A stretch of 64,000 nt of DNA, from contig JBHGNT010000016.1 of NCBI GenBank assembly GCA_043228905.1, positions 8,928,001 through 8,992,000 of the forward strand. The letters run 5' to 3'. Below are positions 53,050 to 64,000 of this stretch, piece after piece. The notes beneath the pieces were generated by a model. The model saw only the letters and a list, made by a program, of their open reading frames with translations. It had not been told where the DNA came from and ran no database searches. Within the stretch, counting starts at the first letter, position 1. The number at the start of each line of letters is the position of its first letter. Position numbers and translations under genes: made by a program. The DNA comes from Azolla caroliniana (Eukaryota > Polypodiophyta).

Positions 53050-56000
53050 GGTCCGAATGGGGCATCTACGTACACGGCCGTAACCGGAGGAAAGAAGAAA
53101 GAATATCGAAAAGTAGAGGATAAGTTACAGTTGACATCAATAATAAAAGAAGACGAAGAAATCGTGGGGGTAGTCGAAGAAGTGTTCTATGGGAGCACGC
53201 TACAACAGCTTGAAGAGCTTGTGGAGGATAAAAGCCAAGGAGACCGGGTAGTCCCGGTCGAATCGGTTGAGATGTACGAGATCATTGCGAAAATGGGGCT
53301 GGATGCACTCCGCAAAGAAGAAGAAATGGTAAGTACGAAATACAAGACCGTGGAGAAGAAAGTGAAACTGGTCGCGGGACCGTTACCCGCTGATAGCAAG
53401 CAAAAAAGGAAAGAAGTCTCGGGAGATCCGACACTTCGGAAGTTCCTGTATATTGGACATGCCTTCACGGATGAGACCCCGAAGAAACTTCGGATCGGTG
53501 GAGGTGGTTTCCTTTTACAAAATGAAGAAGAACGATTCCGTGGGATGTTGGAACAACATGGCAAAGCATTTGCATTCACATCGAAGGAGATACGGTGCGT
53601 TGATCCGAAGATAGTGGAGCCGATGGTGATCTTCACGATTGACCATGTGTCGTGGAACCTGAAGCCGATTCTGATGTCACGGACGCTTATTCCAAAAATC
53701 ATCGACTTGCTCAAGGAGAAGGTGGCGATGGGGATTCTAGAGCCATCAAACGCTCCGTACTCAAACCGATGGTTTACGCTTCCGAAGAAGAATGGGCCAC
53801 TCCGATTTATCCAAGACTTGTAACCGGTGAACAAGGTCATGATCCGGAACTCCGGAGTTGGTCCGATAGTGGACAAATTTGCGGAAGCATTTGCCGGACG
53901 CACGATATACTCCATCGAAGACCTATACTCCGGATATGACCAATTCCAACTAGCCATGGAGTGCCGAGACATCACCACCACGCGGACACCGATAGGATTA
54001 GTCCGGATGTGTACACTACCACAAGGCGCGACGAACTCAGTCTCACATATGATGAATGCAATGAACATGGTGCTTCAAGACTGCATTCCGGAGATAACGA
54101 TGTCGTTCCTAGATGACATTCCGATGAAAGGATGCGCGGTGGAAGAAAAAGATGAGACTAAGGATGATCGGGGATGCCGACAGTTCGTAGTTGACCATAT
54201 TCGCGATTGCGAGAATGTGCTACGAAAGTTAGAAGATGTGCACCTAGCACTTTCCGGAGAGGAATCAACATTTGGGCAAGAAGAGATATTGGTAGTCGGA
54301 CATCTATGTGGGCCCTACGGCCGAAGACCATCCCCAACCAAGGTCAATGCGCTACATGCTATGAAAAAGATATGCGAGTCGCAATCCGAAGACCGCAGAT
54401 TTCTTTGGGCATGTGCATTTTACCATATATGGATTCCGCACTATGCACACATAGTGGACCCACTCTATCACTTGTTGCGGAAGGGGAAGAAGTTTGAATG
54501 GAAACCAGAGCATACCAAAGCCGTGAAGAAGCTCAAGAAATGACTACGGAGGGCAAAAGCACTAAAGAAGCCGAACTATGACCGACCGGTTATAGTAATG
54601 GTTGATACAAGCCCAACCAGGATCGGATGGGTCATCAATCAAGCCGACTCGGATGGTTTGCAATATCCGATCCGATTCGGAGCAAAGGTTCTCAATGGAA
54701 GGCAACGCGGATATGCACAAGTCAAACGAGAATTATGGGGAGTCGTGTCAGCAATCAAATCGGATCGAGATTATTGGATCGGAGCTGAAGTAGTGATCGA
54801 AATAGATTGTCTTCCGATACTCGGGATGATGCGGTGTTGCACGATACCAGATGTGGCTATGCTAAGATGGATTGCATATGTTAAGTCACTTAATCCGGAG
54901 GTACGACAAATCTCTGGAAAAGACAATGCGGTGGCGGATATGCTATCAAGGGCGCGGTTTGGAGACGACATAACCGAATCCGATAATGAAGAAGTTTCTG
55001 AAGACTACTTTGCTTTGGAGCGCATATGCCGGGTGAACGTAATCCGAGAATTCCGGGAAGAAGAATACAAGGGAGAAAGCCTGATGATCGGGAAGGTGCT
55101 ACAAGAGATTGAGGAATCATCGGACGATAAAGAGAAAAGAGCCAAGATCTGAAGGAAGAAGAGGCAAGTCCAAAAGTTCTTCTTGAAAAATGGATTAATA
55201 TGGAGGGAGCCGAAAAGACCGGATGGCATACCACTTCTGGTAGTCGGGACGAAAGAGCAACGAAACCGGATAATGTCTGAGTTTCACGAATCCGATTGGG
55301 CTGGACATCGAGGAACATGGGCACCTTTTGTGAAAATCAAACAAAAATATTGGTGAAAGAATATGTACAAAGATATAGCGGAGTTCACGGAAAGCTGTGA
55401 GAAGTGTCAAATCTACTCTAGAGTTCGACACCGAGATGAGTTACATCCAACATTCTCATCGACAATCAACTTCAAATGGATGGTTGACATTGTCGCCATG
55501 CCAACTGGGATCGGACAAAAGAAGTACTTGGTGTTAGCTCGGGAAGATTTCACAAACCAAGTAGAAGGTCGAGCGCTACGAAGGAAAACGTGTTCTGCGG
55601 TATGCAAATTTCTTTTGGAGGAGGTGTTTTGTAGGTACGGGTGCATAGGACAAGTGATTGCGGATCGGGGAGAACTCAACTCTGATAAAGCTAGGGAATT
55701 CTTCACCAAACATGGAGTTCGGTTAACACTAACAACGGCATACAATCCGGAGGCCAATGGGAAAATCGAACGAGGACATAGTCCAATTGTCAAAGCGCTT
55801 GCCAAAACATGCGACGGAAGGGTGACGGATTGGCCGCAGATGCTCCCGTATACACTATGGGCGGATCGGACAATGCATAGCTCTGTAACCGGTTATATGT
55901 CGACAGAACTTATGACCGGACAAGCATCGATAATGCCGACAGAAACCGCAATCGTGACATGGAAAATGCTACCGTGGAAGGAAGAGATGAGCCGGGAAGA

Positions 56001-56514
56001 ACTACAAGCGGTCCGGATACGACAACTAGAGGGAAGACCGGAAGACATAGTGGAAGCAACATGCCGACAACAAGAAGCGCGATTCAGGAACAAAAGCCGA
56101 TTCAATACAAAACATCGACTATGACCGCGGAAGTTTGAAGAAGGAGATTGGGTGATTGTCTATGACAATAGTCTGGATCATCAACATACAATGATACGGA
56201 AGTTTGCGAAAAGGTGGTTCAGGCCATACAAGGTTCGGAAAGTTTTCGACAACGAAACTTACTGACTATGCGAGTTGGATGCGATGATACTACGAGTGCC
56301 TATAGCGGGGAAATGGGTAAAGATCTTCAAGAAGCAGACTGATGACGAACCCTATGTAACCCTAGACAAGACCGACAACGAGGAGCAACTAGACAAAGAT
56401 TGTGGTGATGCGGAAAGTGAAGAAAGTGGTCTACAATTGATGGTTGATATAAGGGAGGAATTGGGTAGTGCTACGGATGAAGACGAGCAACAAGTATTGG
56501 GGCGAGTGTCATAG
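53050..56514 (+). pseudogene. Pol of element D (RT, RNase H, integrase)
   Basis: RT: LPKKNGPLRFIQDL, LPQGATNS, MSFLDDIPMKG. RNase H: MVDTSPTRIGWV, VVIEIDCLPILG. Integrase: HESDWAGHRGTW, CEKCQ, MVDIVAMP, IADRGELN, NGKIERGHS, then KRWFRPYKV, where the usual GPY Gly is Arg. Stops at 53821 (TAA), 54541, 55150, 55356, 56122 and 56264 (TGA) replace Gln, Arg or Trp judged against A. The last codons end RVS with the stop in the 3' LTR. Dead copy, otherwise collinear with A. Confidence 0.9.
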
Positions 56515-57287
56515 TGTAATTCGCACACTATGTGAAAATTGCATTTTTGTCCCTTCGGATGGAACCGGCAAGGAAGAACCGGTAAGGAGGAACTAGTGAG
56601 AACCGGATGAAGGATGGAATCGGCAAGGAGGAACCGGTAAGGAGACCCGGTAAGAACCGGATAAAGAAGGCCGGTGAGAGTCTCTCATCGGATGAAGAGA
56701 CAAATTTGTAAATAGAAGAAAACATTGTTACATGCATAGGGCAGGATTCGAACCCTGTACCTCCATGTTAGCGATTTTTAAGCCTTATTACTATACTAGC
56801 ATATTATGAATTTTAAAGTTATACTAAACTTTATCCTATGTAAATATTCTAGATATGCATGGTACAAAAAGTTATTCATGCATACACACTCGAGTTAAAA
56901 GAAAAGATGGGATAGAAAGGTAATCATGCACATGCAGTGTGCATGAAAACTAAAGTTAGGAAAAGTATGATGCTTGCATGTGATAAACATAGACTCTTCC
57001 AACACTATATAAGGAAGAGAGAAAGATGTATAGGGGTTGTTGATTATTTTGCAAGGATTGACCAATATAATATATTCGTGGGATTTACAAATTTTTCATC
57101 TAAATTGTCTCTTACTATCTAAATATTGATTAAATACACTAAACTCATGGGATTCACGAGATTCATAACTTACCTCTCTTCTACCTATTCATTACTAGAC
57201 TTATCTCATATTCTTCTTTCTCCTAGTCCATAACCTCAGTGGTTCCCACCCGACTCACACAACGATCTGGAGCCGAAAGGCACGACA
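56507..57287 (+). repeat. 3' LTR of D
   Basis: 781 bp. It differs from the 5' copy by a 17-bp gain in the CCGG repeats (AACCGGTAAGGAGGAAC) and by scattered transitions. It keeps the canonical start TGTCATAG and ends GGCACGACA. Confidence 0.92.
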
Positions 57288-57375
57288 ATGCAAAACACTA
57301 AAAATAGTATCAAAATGATGAGAAAACTGTGATGAGGGACATCAATTTTCTATCTGCAAAAGCCTATTTTCTGAA

Positions 57376-57720
57376 CCAAAATCCGATGCAGTGCATCAGA
57401 TTTTGGTGGAAGATAGCCCTCTTTCCAAACAAAATCCGATGCAGTGCATCGGATTTTGGTTGAATGTCCTCCTTTCAACCACAAACCGATGCAATGCATC
57501 GGATTTTGGTTGAATGTCCCCCCTTTCAACCAAAATCCGATGCAGTGCATCGGATTTTGGTGGAAGATAGCCCTCCTTTCAACCACAATCCGATGCAGTG
57601 CATCGGATTTTGGTGGAAGATAGCCCTCCTTTCAACCACAATCCGATGCACTGCATCGGATTGTGGTTGAAAGGAGGACATTCAACATGCCTTGATTCAA
57701 CCACAATCCCATGCACTACT
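57376..57720. repeat. Palindrome array in segment X
   Basis: Six copies, about 50-55 bp apart, of a palindrome centred on CCGATGCAGTGCATCGG, extended by AAAAT/ATTTT arms to about 35 bp. They are joined by TTGAATGTCC or GGAAGATAGCCC spacers that are themselves partly inverted (CCTTTCAACC against GGTTGAAAGG). The strand could form repeated hairpins. Short open frames here are repeat translations. Confidence 0.9.
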
Positions 57721-57916
57721 AAGGATTGTGATGTATGACTTCTCCTTAACCATCTAGTGAAGTTTAAGTGCATTTTAATTCGATAGTGTGTTTCCTTAAC
57801 AGAATATTTGGGGATTATTGCTTATTGTGAAAAGGAATCTTTAAGGCATCTTTTAGAATCTTAAAAAATGAAAAGAATATTGCTAACCTGGCGATCTTCT
57901 TTCCCTTGTTCATGAC

Positions 57917-59040
57917 TTCGGTTATACCATGCCGGTATAACAGTCCCCTTCCTTCGTGCCACTCACATATCGCAAAATTCGATGCGCACACAGAAGATGC
58001 TCCACGGTCGGCTTCTACATATATTGGTTGATTACGCTGACTGGATAACCGATGCCAGGTCGGGTGATTGTTAAATATATAAGGCTTCCGACAATTTGTC
58101 AGAACCGCTTCTCATCGCAAGTCGGTTCGGAGTCAGGACGAAGCTTCTAGTTCCGGTCCGAGGGTGTGGAGATCGGTCGGCAATCCGTCATGCCAAACTT
58201 GTACAACATATTCAACACATAGTGTCTTTGTGAGAGCAATATGCCGTCGGGGGTTCGGATCACCTCAATCCCAAGGAAATAGTGAAGGTCCCCCAGCTCC
58301 TTCATCTCAAATGCGCCCGATAGTTGGGACTTGACTCGGTTGATTTCATCGAGTCCGGGTCCGGTGATGACTAGATCATCAACGTACAACAAGATGCAAA
58401 CCGGACCGTCCAGACCTTGCCAGATGAACAACGAAGAGTCGGACTTGGAGGCCGCAAACCCCATCTTACACAATCGGTGCGTGATCTTCACATTCCAAGC
58501 TCGGGGGGCTTGCTTCAGGCCATAAAGTGACTTCTTCCGCTGGCATACCACCGACTTGTTCATCTCCGTTTGGAAACCGGGAGGTTGGGTCATAAAGACC
58601 TTTTCTTCAAGATCTCCTTAAAGAAATATGTTCTTCACGTCCATCTAGTGAAGATACCACTCCCTTGCTGCAACAACCGCTAGCACCACACGAACCGTCA
58701 TCATCTTCGCTACTGGAGTGAAGGTCTCGTCGTAGTCGATTCTGTGGGTCTGCGCGTATCCCTTCGCCACTAACCGGGCCTTGTACCAATTACCCGAACC
58801 TTCGGCATTGTACTTTACCTTGTATACCCACTTACATCCGATCGGTTTACAGTGTCGGGGAGGGTCAACTCGGTCCCATGTGTCGTTGGCATCAAGTGCC
58901 CACATTTCTTCCTCCATAGCGGCACGCCAATTTGCGTCCTTTGCCGCTTCTGCGTAGTTATCCGGCTCACGCACTTTTGCCACCTTGGTCATGTATGCAT
59001 AGTGATGCGCCCTGTACTCATTCTACCCATACCACTTTAC
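57917..59040 (-). pseudogene. C2 reverse transcriptase
   Basis: Copia RT from high to low: DANDTWDRVDPPRHCKPIGC, KARLVAKGYAQTHRIDYDE, then (after a stop near 58619) KSLYGLKQAPRAWN, catalytic LLYVDDLVITG, DLHYFLGIEVIRTPDG and SQRHYVLNMLYKFGM. The part below 58146 is frameshifted and runs into the segment X break after LLYRHGITE. The catalytic YVDD is intact. Confidence 0.9.
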
Positions 59041-60580
59041 AGGGTTCTTCTGACGGGAAGATCGGCATAACTTATCGTTACCCGATTTGAGGCCCTTCTT
59101 GGCCGGTGCGGTCTTTGTTGCCGAAGATCCGCCCTCATCCTTTCCAGAGTCAGATTCGCCCCGATCCAACTCAACATTTCCAATTTCGTATTCCGGCATC
59201 TTCTTCTTCCCCTTCTCTTTGCGTGTGAACCGCCTCCTCGGTTCCTTGCGCGGGGAGAGCATGACAGAGTCTCCATTACTCACCGGTTCGTCATCCAACT
59301 GGTCATCCCGACTCAGCCGCTCATTCGGTCCACTTAACCGAAATGAGATCGGACTCTCTTCTAGAGTGTCGAGGTCTTCATCTTCTATCTAGACCAGTTC
59401 AGGCTCATTAACCTCATCCTCCGGTATCGGGTCGAGGTCGGAAGTCGGAACCGGTAAGGCATACCATGATGCCGTCTCATCAAACTCAACATCCCGGCTA
59501 ACTTGAACATGCTTCGTCCGGGAGTTATAACACTTATAACCCTTTTGCTCATGCGAGTAACCGACGAGGATGCATTTCTCTGACTTCTCATCCGGTACAT
59601 GCACATATGCAATGCTAACGAATATCCGAAGGTGTCTCAAATTCGTCTTGCGCCCGAAATATAGCTCATGCGAGGGCACCCTGTCACCGATCCGGTTTTG
59701 GATGTAGACGGCCGTCCAGACCGCCTCCACCCAGTAGAAATGGGGCATGCTCTTCTCCTCCAGCATTGCCCATGCTGCGTCGACAATCAACCAGTTCATC
59801 CTTTCAGCCACATCGTTTTGCTCCGGTGTGTATCTGCAGCTGAACTCTCTCTGAATTCCTTTTTGCTACAGATAACGGTTGAATTGGCCAGAAAAATATT
59901 CTTTTCCGCCATCTGATTGGAGGCACTTGATCTTCCTCTCTGTTTCCCATTGAACCAGGCTTTGTAGGTTCCGAAAACACTCGAAGACTTCGCTCTTCCG
60001 CTCAATGAGGTAGATCCATGTGTGTCGGCTGTAGTCGTCGATGAAGGAGATGAAATACCGACTCCCGCCAAGACTAACATTCTGTGTCGGTCCCCATACA
60101 TTCAAATGAATAAGGTCGAGTTTGTTACGGCTACGGTTTCGGTCGGTGGGGAATGGAAGCCAGTGTTGCTTCCCGAGTTGGCAGGCTTCACATAAATGGG
60201 CCTTCCGGCCACTAAACCTCGACAAACCGAAAACAACTTGTTTTGTTTGCAAGTCTTGAAGCCCCCGGTAATTGATGTGGCCGATCCACTTGTGCCAAAG
60301 ATCAATATCCAATTTAATCTTCTGTCCTTTGGCGAACAAAGCAGTGCCGACGTCATTGGTGTCGAGGATAAACATCCTCCCATCTCTTTGCCCTTGTGCA
60401 ATGATTTGGCCCTCTTCCTCGATGAAGAATCCGAGGTGCATAAACCGCACTTGCATTCCCTGGTTGACAATCTGTCCAACCGACACCAGGTTCTTCGTGA
60501 TGGTCGGAACGTGTAATACATTCATCAGCTTCCCCCTCTGTCCGACGTGGCTCAAAGGGACTTCTCCGACATGCACGATT
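59041..60580 (-). pseudogene. C2 integrase and linker
   Basis: Pre-integrase zinc region (WHKWIGHINYRGL, CEACQLGKQ), core (LDLIHLNVWGPTQ, where the usual Asp of HSDVWGP reads Asn, then LQSDGGKEYFSG), a second segment with MAERMNWLIVDA and AVYIQNRIGDRVPSHELYFG, and a Glu/Ser-rich linker (59298-59040). The first catalytic acid appears lost by a G-to-A change (Asp to Asn). Stops separate the blocks near 59867 and 59388. Confidence 0.85.
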
Positions 60581-61788
60581 GGGTGTGGAGTGTCGTATTT
60601 GGTTTCGACAACTCCTGGTTATTCCGGTTTCTCCAAGAAAGAGAACCACTCTTCGTGGCTCTTCATGTGATTCGACGCACCAGAATCAACGTACCACACT
60701 TCCTCCAATTTGGAAGTGGTCTTCTTCATCGAGTTAGCCTCGTGTTTCATCACCTAGGCTAGCTTGGCCCTTTATCGGCTTTCCCGGTTTTGGATCCTCC
60801 CGATCCTTCTGCTTAGTGCCAGTATTGCCGGTTCTCTCTACCAGCCTTGCCGGATCCGGATCTATCCGAATCAGTGCGCTCCTTCTAGCACTCGCTTTCT
60901 CTGTGGCCCTTTTTACCATAGTGCCAGCATTTTGTGTCGGTCTTTGCTTGCCGGCCTCCAGTGCCGCCTTGACTCCCCTTGCTTGTGGAGGGTCCGGAAC
61001 TACTGTCGACACGTTCTCTGTGCCTTCGGTCCTGCTCTTGCCAGCCGCTACCATTGCGAGCCGACCCGCCTCATCCACCACGCCCACGGGGCTGATCCGC
61101 CTCCGTGTATAGCATCCGACTGTCAGTGGGTGCACTTTTTGACGCACCGGTATGGTTCTCCTCTACAAGGAGCCTCGATTGTAAGTCGAAAAAGGACGAT
61201 GTATTCTCCCTTGTACACACAACAGTTCGGAATGCTCCGAACTTTGACGCCAAACCTCTGAGACAGATTTCCACCATATTAGCCTCTTCGATATTCACAT
61301 CGATGGAGGCCAGAGAGTCGCAAATGTCCTTGATTTTGGAGGTGTAGTCTGCCACCGACAAGTCGGGTTGTCGTAGGTTGGTCAGCTCCTATCGGAGTTG
61401 AAGCTTCCTGGCTGTAGTGCTTGCGGAGAAAATCTTCTTCAGATTTACCCAAGCATCTTTCGGCGTCTTTGCATCCCGAATGTAGCTTAGGAGTTAATCG
61501 CCCAAGGAAGACGCGAAGCAGTACAGTACTCTGCTCGCTGACTATTCCCACACCGGGAAATCTCTGTGTGTCGATTCAGGTGCTTTGTCATTTGCTCCGT
61601 CAACATAGCTCCAGTAGCCGTGCCCGACTAGGTACTGGTGCATCTTGTAAGACCAAGATGCGTAGTTGTTTCTGTCGAGCTTCTCCGTCGGGAGCGAGCT
61701 AGCCATTCCGCTGTCCATTACTTCTCTTTCTGTTCTTAGGGTTTGTCTTCAGATGTTCATGTTGGCTGCAGAGGTTCTCAACCCTCGT
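60581..61788 (-). pseudogene. C2 Gag and protease
   Basis: The Gag core is visible at 61361-61071 (SVADYTSKIKDICDSLASI, MVEICLRGLASKFGAF). A zinc knuckle near 60900-60940 reads CWHYGKKGHRESEC, so the second Cys of CCHC has become Tyr. Protease near 60700: WYVDSGASNHMKSHEEW with an intact D-S-G. The rest is frameshifted. Confidence 0.78.
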
Positions 61789-61800
61789 GCTCTGATACCA
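61789..61800 (-). promoter_or_regulatory. Primer binding site of C2 (initiator tRNA-Met)
   Basis: The minus strand reads TGGTATCAGAGC, the standard complement of the plant initiator methionine tRNA 3' end. It touches the 5' LTR directly. Confidence 0.92.
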
Positions 61801-62252
61801 TGTGAAAGAATATTGTGCGGAAGCAATAGAAAACCAAAAACACAAAAACGCAGGTTTAATGGAGAGCTTGAATATACACAGTACGCGGGAGAGACAAAGA
61901 GAGAGAGAGAAAGAGCAGAACATAAGATTCTATTCAAAATAACTCTAAAACTCTGTAATACTCTGTACATCGTATGTGTTCAGTGAACACTTTTGTACAA
62001 GTCCATACGGACTGACAGAAGTACGTTGTATTTCAATGCTCACACGAGCATCTGACACTAACTACAAGACCTTAACTACCTACTAATCTAGCTGCTACTT
62101 GGCTTCCGGTTACTACTTGATCCGGCTAACCGGCTCCCCAGCTCAACGGCTCACTTGCTCACCGTCTAACCGATCTAGCTCATCCTTCCGGATGCCGATC
62201 CAGCTCAGGCTTCTTCAGTCGATCCGGATCCGGTTGACCTTGCCGGTCAACA
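61801..62252 (-). repeat. 5' LTR of C2
   Basis: 452 bp, pair of 27950-28405. A GA-rich tract and a CCGG-rich block are in the same places. It is followed by the AATCT duplication and the C1 reverse-transcriptase frame. Confidence 0.92.
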
Positions 62253-62257
62253 AATCT

Positions 62258-64000
62258 GCCGGAAAGAAGTGATTTAACTTTGTTAATCTCGGCGAGATCC
62301 TTTCCTCCGATAACCAAGTCATCCACGTATAGAATGATGACTATCGGTCTATTCGACTCATTTCAGATGTACAAAGATGTATCAGATTTTTACATCCGAA
62401 ATCCGACTTGGTGAAGCTACTGCGTGATCTTCGAGTGCCAAGTATGTGTTGCTTGTTTGAGGCCGTAGAGTGGCTTCTTGAGTCGGCATACGGCGTGTGA
62501 ATGATTACGAGATTCAAATCTGGGTGGTTGTGTCATATACACCTCTTCTTCAAGCTCTCCTTGGAGGAAAGCGTTTTTCACGTCCATCTGATGGAGGTGC
62601 CACCCTTTTGCTGCTCCTAGCGCGATTACGGTCCATATTGTCGTCATCTTTGCCACTGGGGCAAAGGTTTCTTCGTAATCTACGTCGTGTGTTTGTGCGT
62701 AGCCTTTTGCAATAAGCCATGCTTTGAAGCGATTTACGGAACCATCGGCATTGTGCTTCACCTTGTAAATCCACCTTCAACCAATTGGTTTCTTGTTTGA
62801 GGGGTGAGGAACGAGATCCCATGTCTCGTTTTTGCATAACGCCTCCATCTCCTCATTCATCGCGTTGACCCATCACGGATCCTTTGTGGCTTCGGAAAGC
62901 GTTTCTGGTTCTCGTACTGACGCTACCTTCATCATGAATGCGTAATGATACGCCATGTACGCGTCGTAGCCATAGCGGTTTATGGGGTTCTTCTCATGCG
63001 TGGATCAGCATGGCTTGTCATTTGCGGATTCTAGGGGTTTCTTCACACCATCCGTGTGGATGTCAAGGCCTTCGAACTCACTGTCGAGATCGAGATGATC
63101 TTCATACTCGTGCATTTTCGCCTTGCCTTTGTCTAGCAGTGGACTTGGCCGAGATGTGCTTTGACCACTTGGGAGCTCTTGTGGTTCGCTTAGCCATGTC
63201 GAAATTGGACTTTCTTCGTGCATATGTGTGAGATGATCTTCGGCTTCTATTCTTATTTCGATGTCATCCACATTGAGCGGAGTCAAAGTATTCTCTAGTG
63301 CGTACCAGGATGCGGACTCGTCGAAGACTATGTCTGGACTGATGCGAACTTTTCGGTTAGATGGGTTGTAGCACTTGTACCCCTTCTGTTCCAGTGACTA
63401 TCCTATGAGGATACACTTCTCCAACTTCGGATCGAGCTTTTGTCGCATATCGTTGAGAATATGTACGTAGGCGATAGAGCCGAAAATGCGGACATGCGAT
63501 AAGTCCGGCTTCTTTCCAAAGAACTTCTCATGAGGAGTTATGTCGTGTACTCCTAAGGTTGTGTACCTATTCATGAGGTATACGGCCGTGTTCACCGCTT
63601 CTGCCTAGTACGATTTCGGTAGGTTCTTCTTATTCATCATGGTTCGTGCAACTTCTACTATGTGGCGGTTTTTACACTAAGCTACGCCATTTTGCTAAGG
63701 TGTATGTCGACACGAGAACTCTCATCAAATTCCTTCCTTGCGGAGATACGCCGACAACACATTCGAAAAATATTCTATGCCTCCATCTGATCGAAGGCAG
63801 CAGCGTACATGCCAGCCCGTGGCTTTTTCCACTTCGGCTTTGAGCTTCTGGAAGTGGCCGAACACTTCACTCTTTTGCTTCATCGGATAAATCCAAGTAT
63901 TTTTGGAGAAGTCATCGATGAACGTGACATAGTAACGCTATCTGCCAAAAGTAGTTGTTTGGGCTGGTCCCCACACATCGGAATGTATGACATCCAAGAT
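62258..64000 (-). pseudogene. C1 upstream half: RT start, linker and integrase
   Basis: From the C2 insertion point outward: RT (YVDDLVIGGKDLAEINKV, PLYGLKQATHTW, QMDVKNAFLQGELEEEVYM, WLIAKGYAQTHDVDYEE), the Asp/Glu-rich linker (63286-63005), and the integrase end (NTAVYLMNRYTTLGVHDI, FFGKKPDLSHVRIFGS). It runs off the right edge. The RT frame continues at 27949, so this and 26478-27949 are one element separated by 34.3 kb. There are stops near 62370 and 63600. Confidence 0.9.

Larger units (their letters stand above)
34258..57287 (+). mobile_element. Ty3/gypsy element D nested in the methyltransferase gene
   Basis: Plus-strand gypsy with LTRs 34258-35024 and 56507-57287, about 7.2 kb once the nested F and S are removed. 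The order is primer site, gag, (F inserted in gag), protease, RT, RNase H, integrase, polypurine tract. It is the same lineage as A and G (D-H-G protease, MSFLDDIPMKG RT box, integrase without chromodomain). Flanks are ACGC (34254-34257) and ATGC (57288-57291), a duplication with one transition. It lies just upstream of the first recognisable methyltransferase exon. There are many nonsense codons. Confidence 0.9.
29512..57900. mobile_element. Segment X: insertion in C2 RNase H carrying a methyltransferase gene
   Basis: Everything between the two halves of C2's RNase H. After removing gypsy D (34258-57287) about 5.4 kb remains: an LTR-like repeat (29746-30425), a spliced ParB/methyltransferase gene on the minus strand (34155-31057), and a palindrome array (57376-57720). 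The right boundary is ambiguous: 57889 or 57916, depending on whether VMNKGKKIA belongs to C2. With the second choice the flanks share CTT. No terminal inverted repeats were found by eye, so the class of this insertion is unresolved. Confidence 0.5.
27950..62252 (-). mobile_element. Ty1/copia element C2 (host of the nested cluster)
   Basis: Minus-strand copia element bounded by two LTRs (27950-28405 and 61801-62252) and flanked by the 5-bp duplication AATCT (27945-27949 and 62253-62257). The primer site TGGTATCAGAGC (initiator tRNA-Met) touches the 5' LTR at 61789-61800, and a polypurine tract (TTGAGGGGGAG) touches the 3' LTR at 28406-28416. Its own body is about 5.9 kb; the rest is segment X, inserted into RNase H between 29511 and about 57.9 kb. 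It interrupts the RT of C1. It is degenerate, with many stops. Confidence 0.93.

Noticed and set aside
57350-57773. Overlapping open frames on both strands with repeats such as MQCIGFWLKGG
   Set aside because: They come from the palindrome array and read almost the same on both strands because the DNA is self-complementary.
29512-57900. Segment X considered as a Helitron or CACTA element
   Set aside because: No CACTA ends, no 5' TC with 3' CTRR plus hairpin at an A/T target, and no Rep/helicase or CACTA transposase was seen. The class was left open.
62258-64000. The right-end copia considered as a new independent element
   Set aside because: The AATCT duplication and the continuous RT frame join it to 26945-27949, making it the other half of C1.

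Overview
This window is repeat-dense nuclear plant DNA, not a bacterial or organellar locus. The evidence is Ty1/copia and Ty3/gypsy LTR retrotransposons (chromoviral and non-chromoviral), an initiator-tRNA-Met primer binding site, spliceosomal GT-AG introns, AAACCCTA telomere-type motifs and long microsatellites. The transposon types suggest a streptophyte with a bloated genome, perhaps a non-seed plant, but the lineage cannot be fixed from sequence alone. No conserved host housekeeping gene was recognised.

Layout. 1-866 is a minus-strand copia fragment (C0). 867 to about 5415 is a truncated plus-strand gypsy (A0) that meets a sibling gypsy (B, minus, about 5416-19945) tail to tail. B is split by an intact young gypsy, element A (9528-16998, two LTRs, CCGT target duplication). 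B's 5' LTR (19571-19945) abuts gypsy G (minus, 19946-24435), which sits in copia C3 (24436-26477). C3 is cut by copia C1 (3' LTR 26478-26944).

From 26.5 kb to the end the window is a Russian doll. C1 is split by copia C2 (27950-62252, target duplication AATCT). C2 is split by segment X (29512 to about 57.9 kb), which carries a spliced ParB-domain/DNA-methyltransferase gene. X is split by gypsy D (34258-57287), D by chromovirus F (36344-52194, duplication GCTGG), and F by a 10.2-kb DNA transposon S (40987-51217, 25-bp terminal inverted repeats, duplication ACAA). The other half of C1 resumes at 62253 and runs off the window.

S carries a plus-strand multi-exon DDE-type transposase gene (with a carboxy-terminal module). 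On the minus strand it carries a RING-H2-like gene and an FCP1-like HAD phosphatase homologue. Large palindromic AGCTAATTAGCT arrays fill one of its introns and lie between minus-strand coding blocks, and the same motif sits just inside both termini. Nearly all old coding regions are broken by nonsense codons that read as C-to-T or G-to-A changes (CAG to TAG, CGA to TGA, TGG to TGA or TAG), the expected trace of cytosine-methylation decay. The methyltransferase gene and transposon S are the two most unusual systems here.
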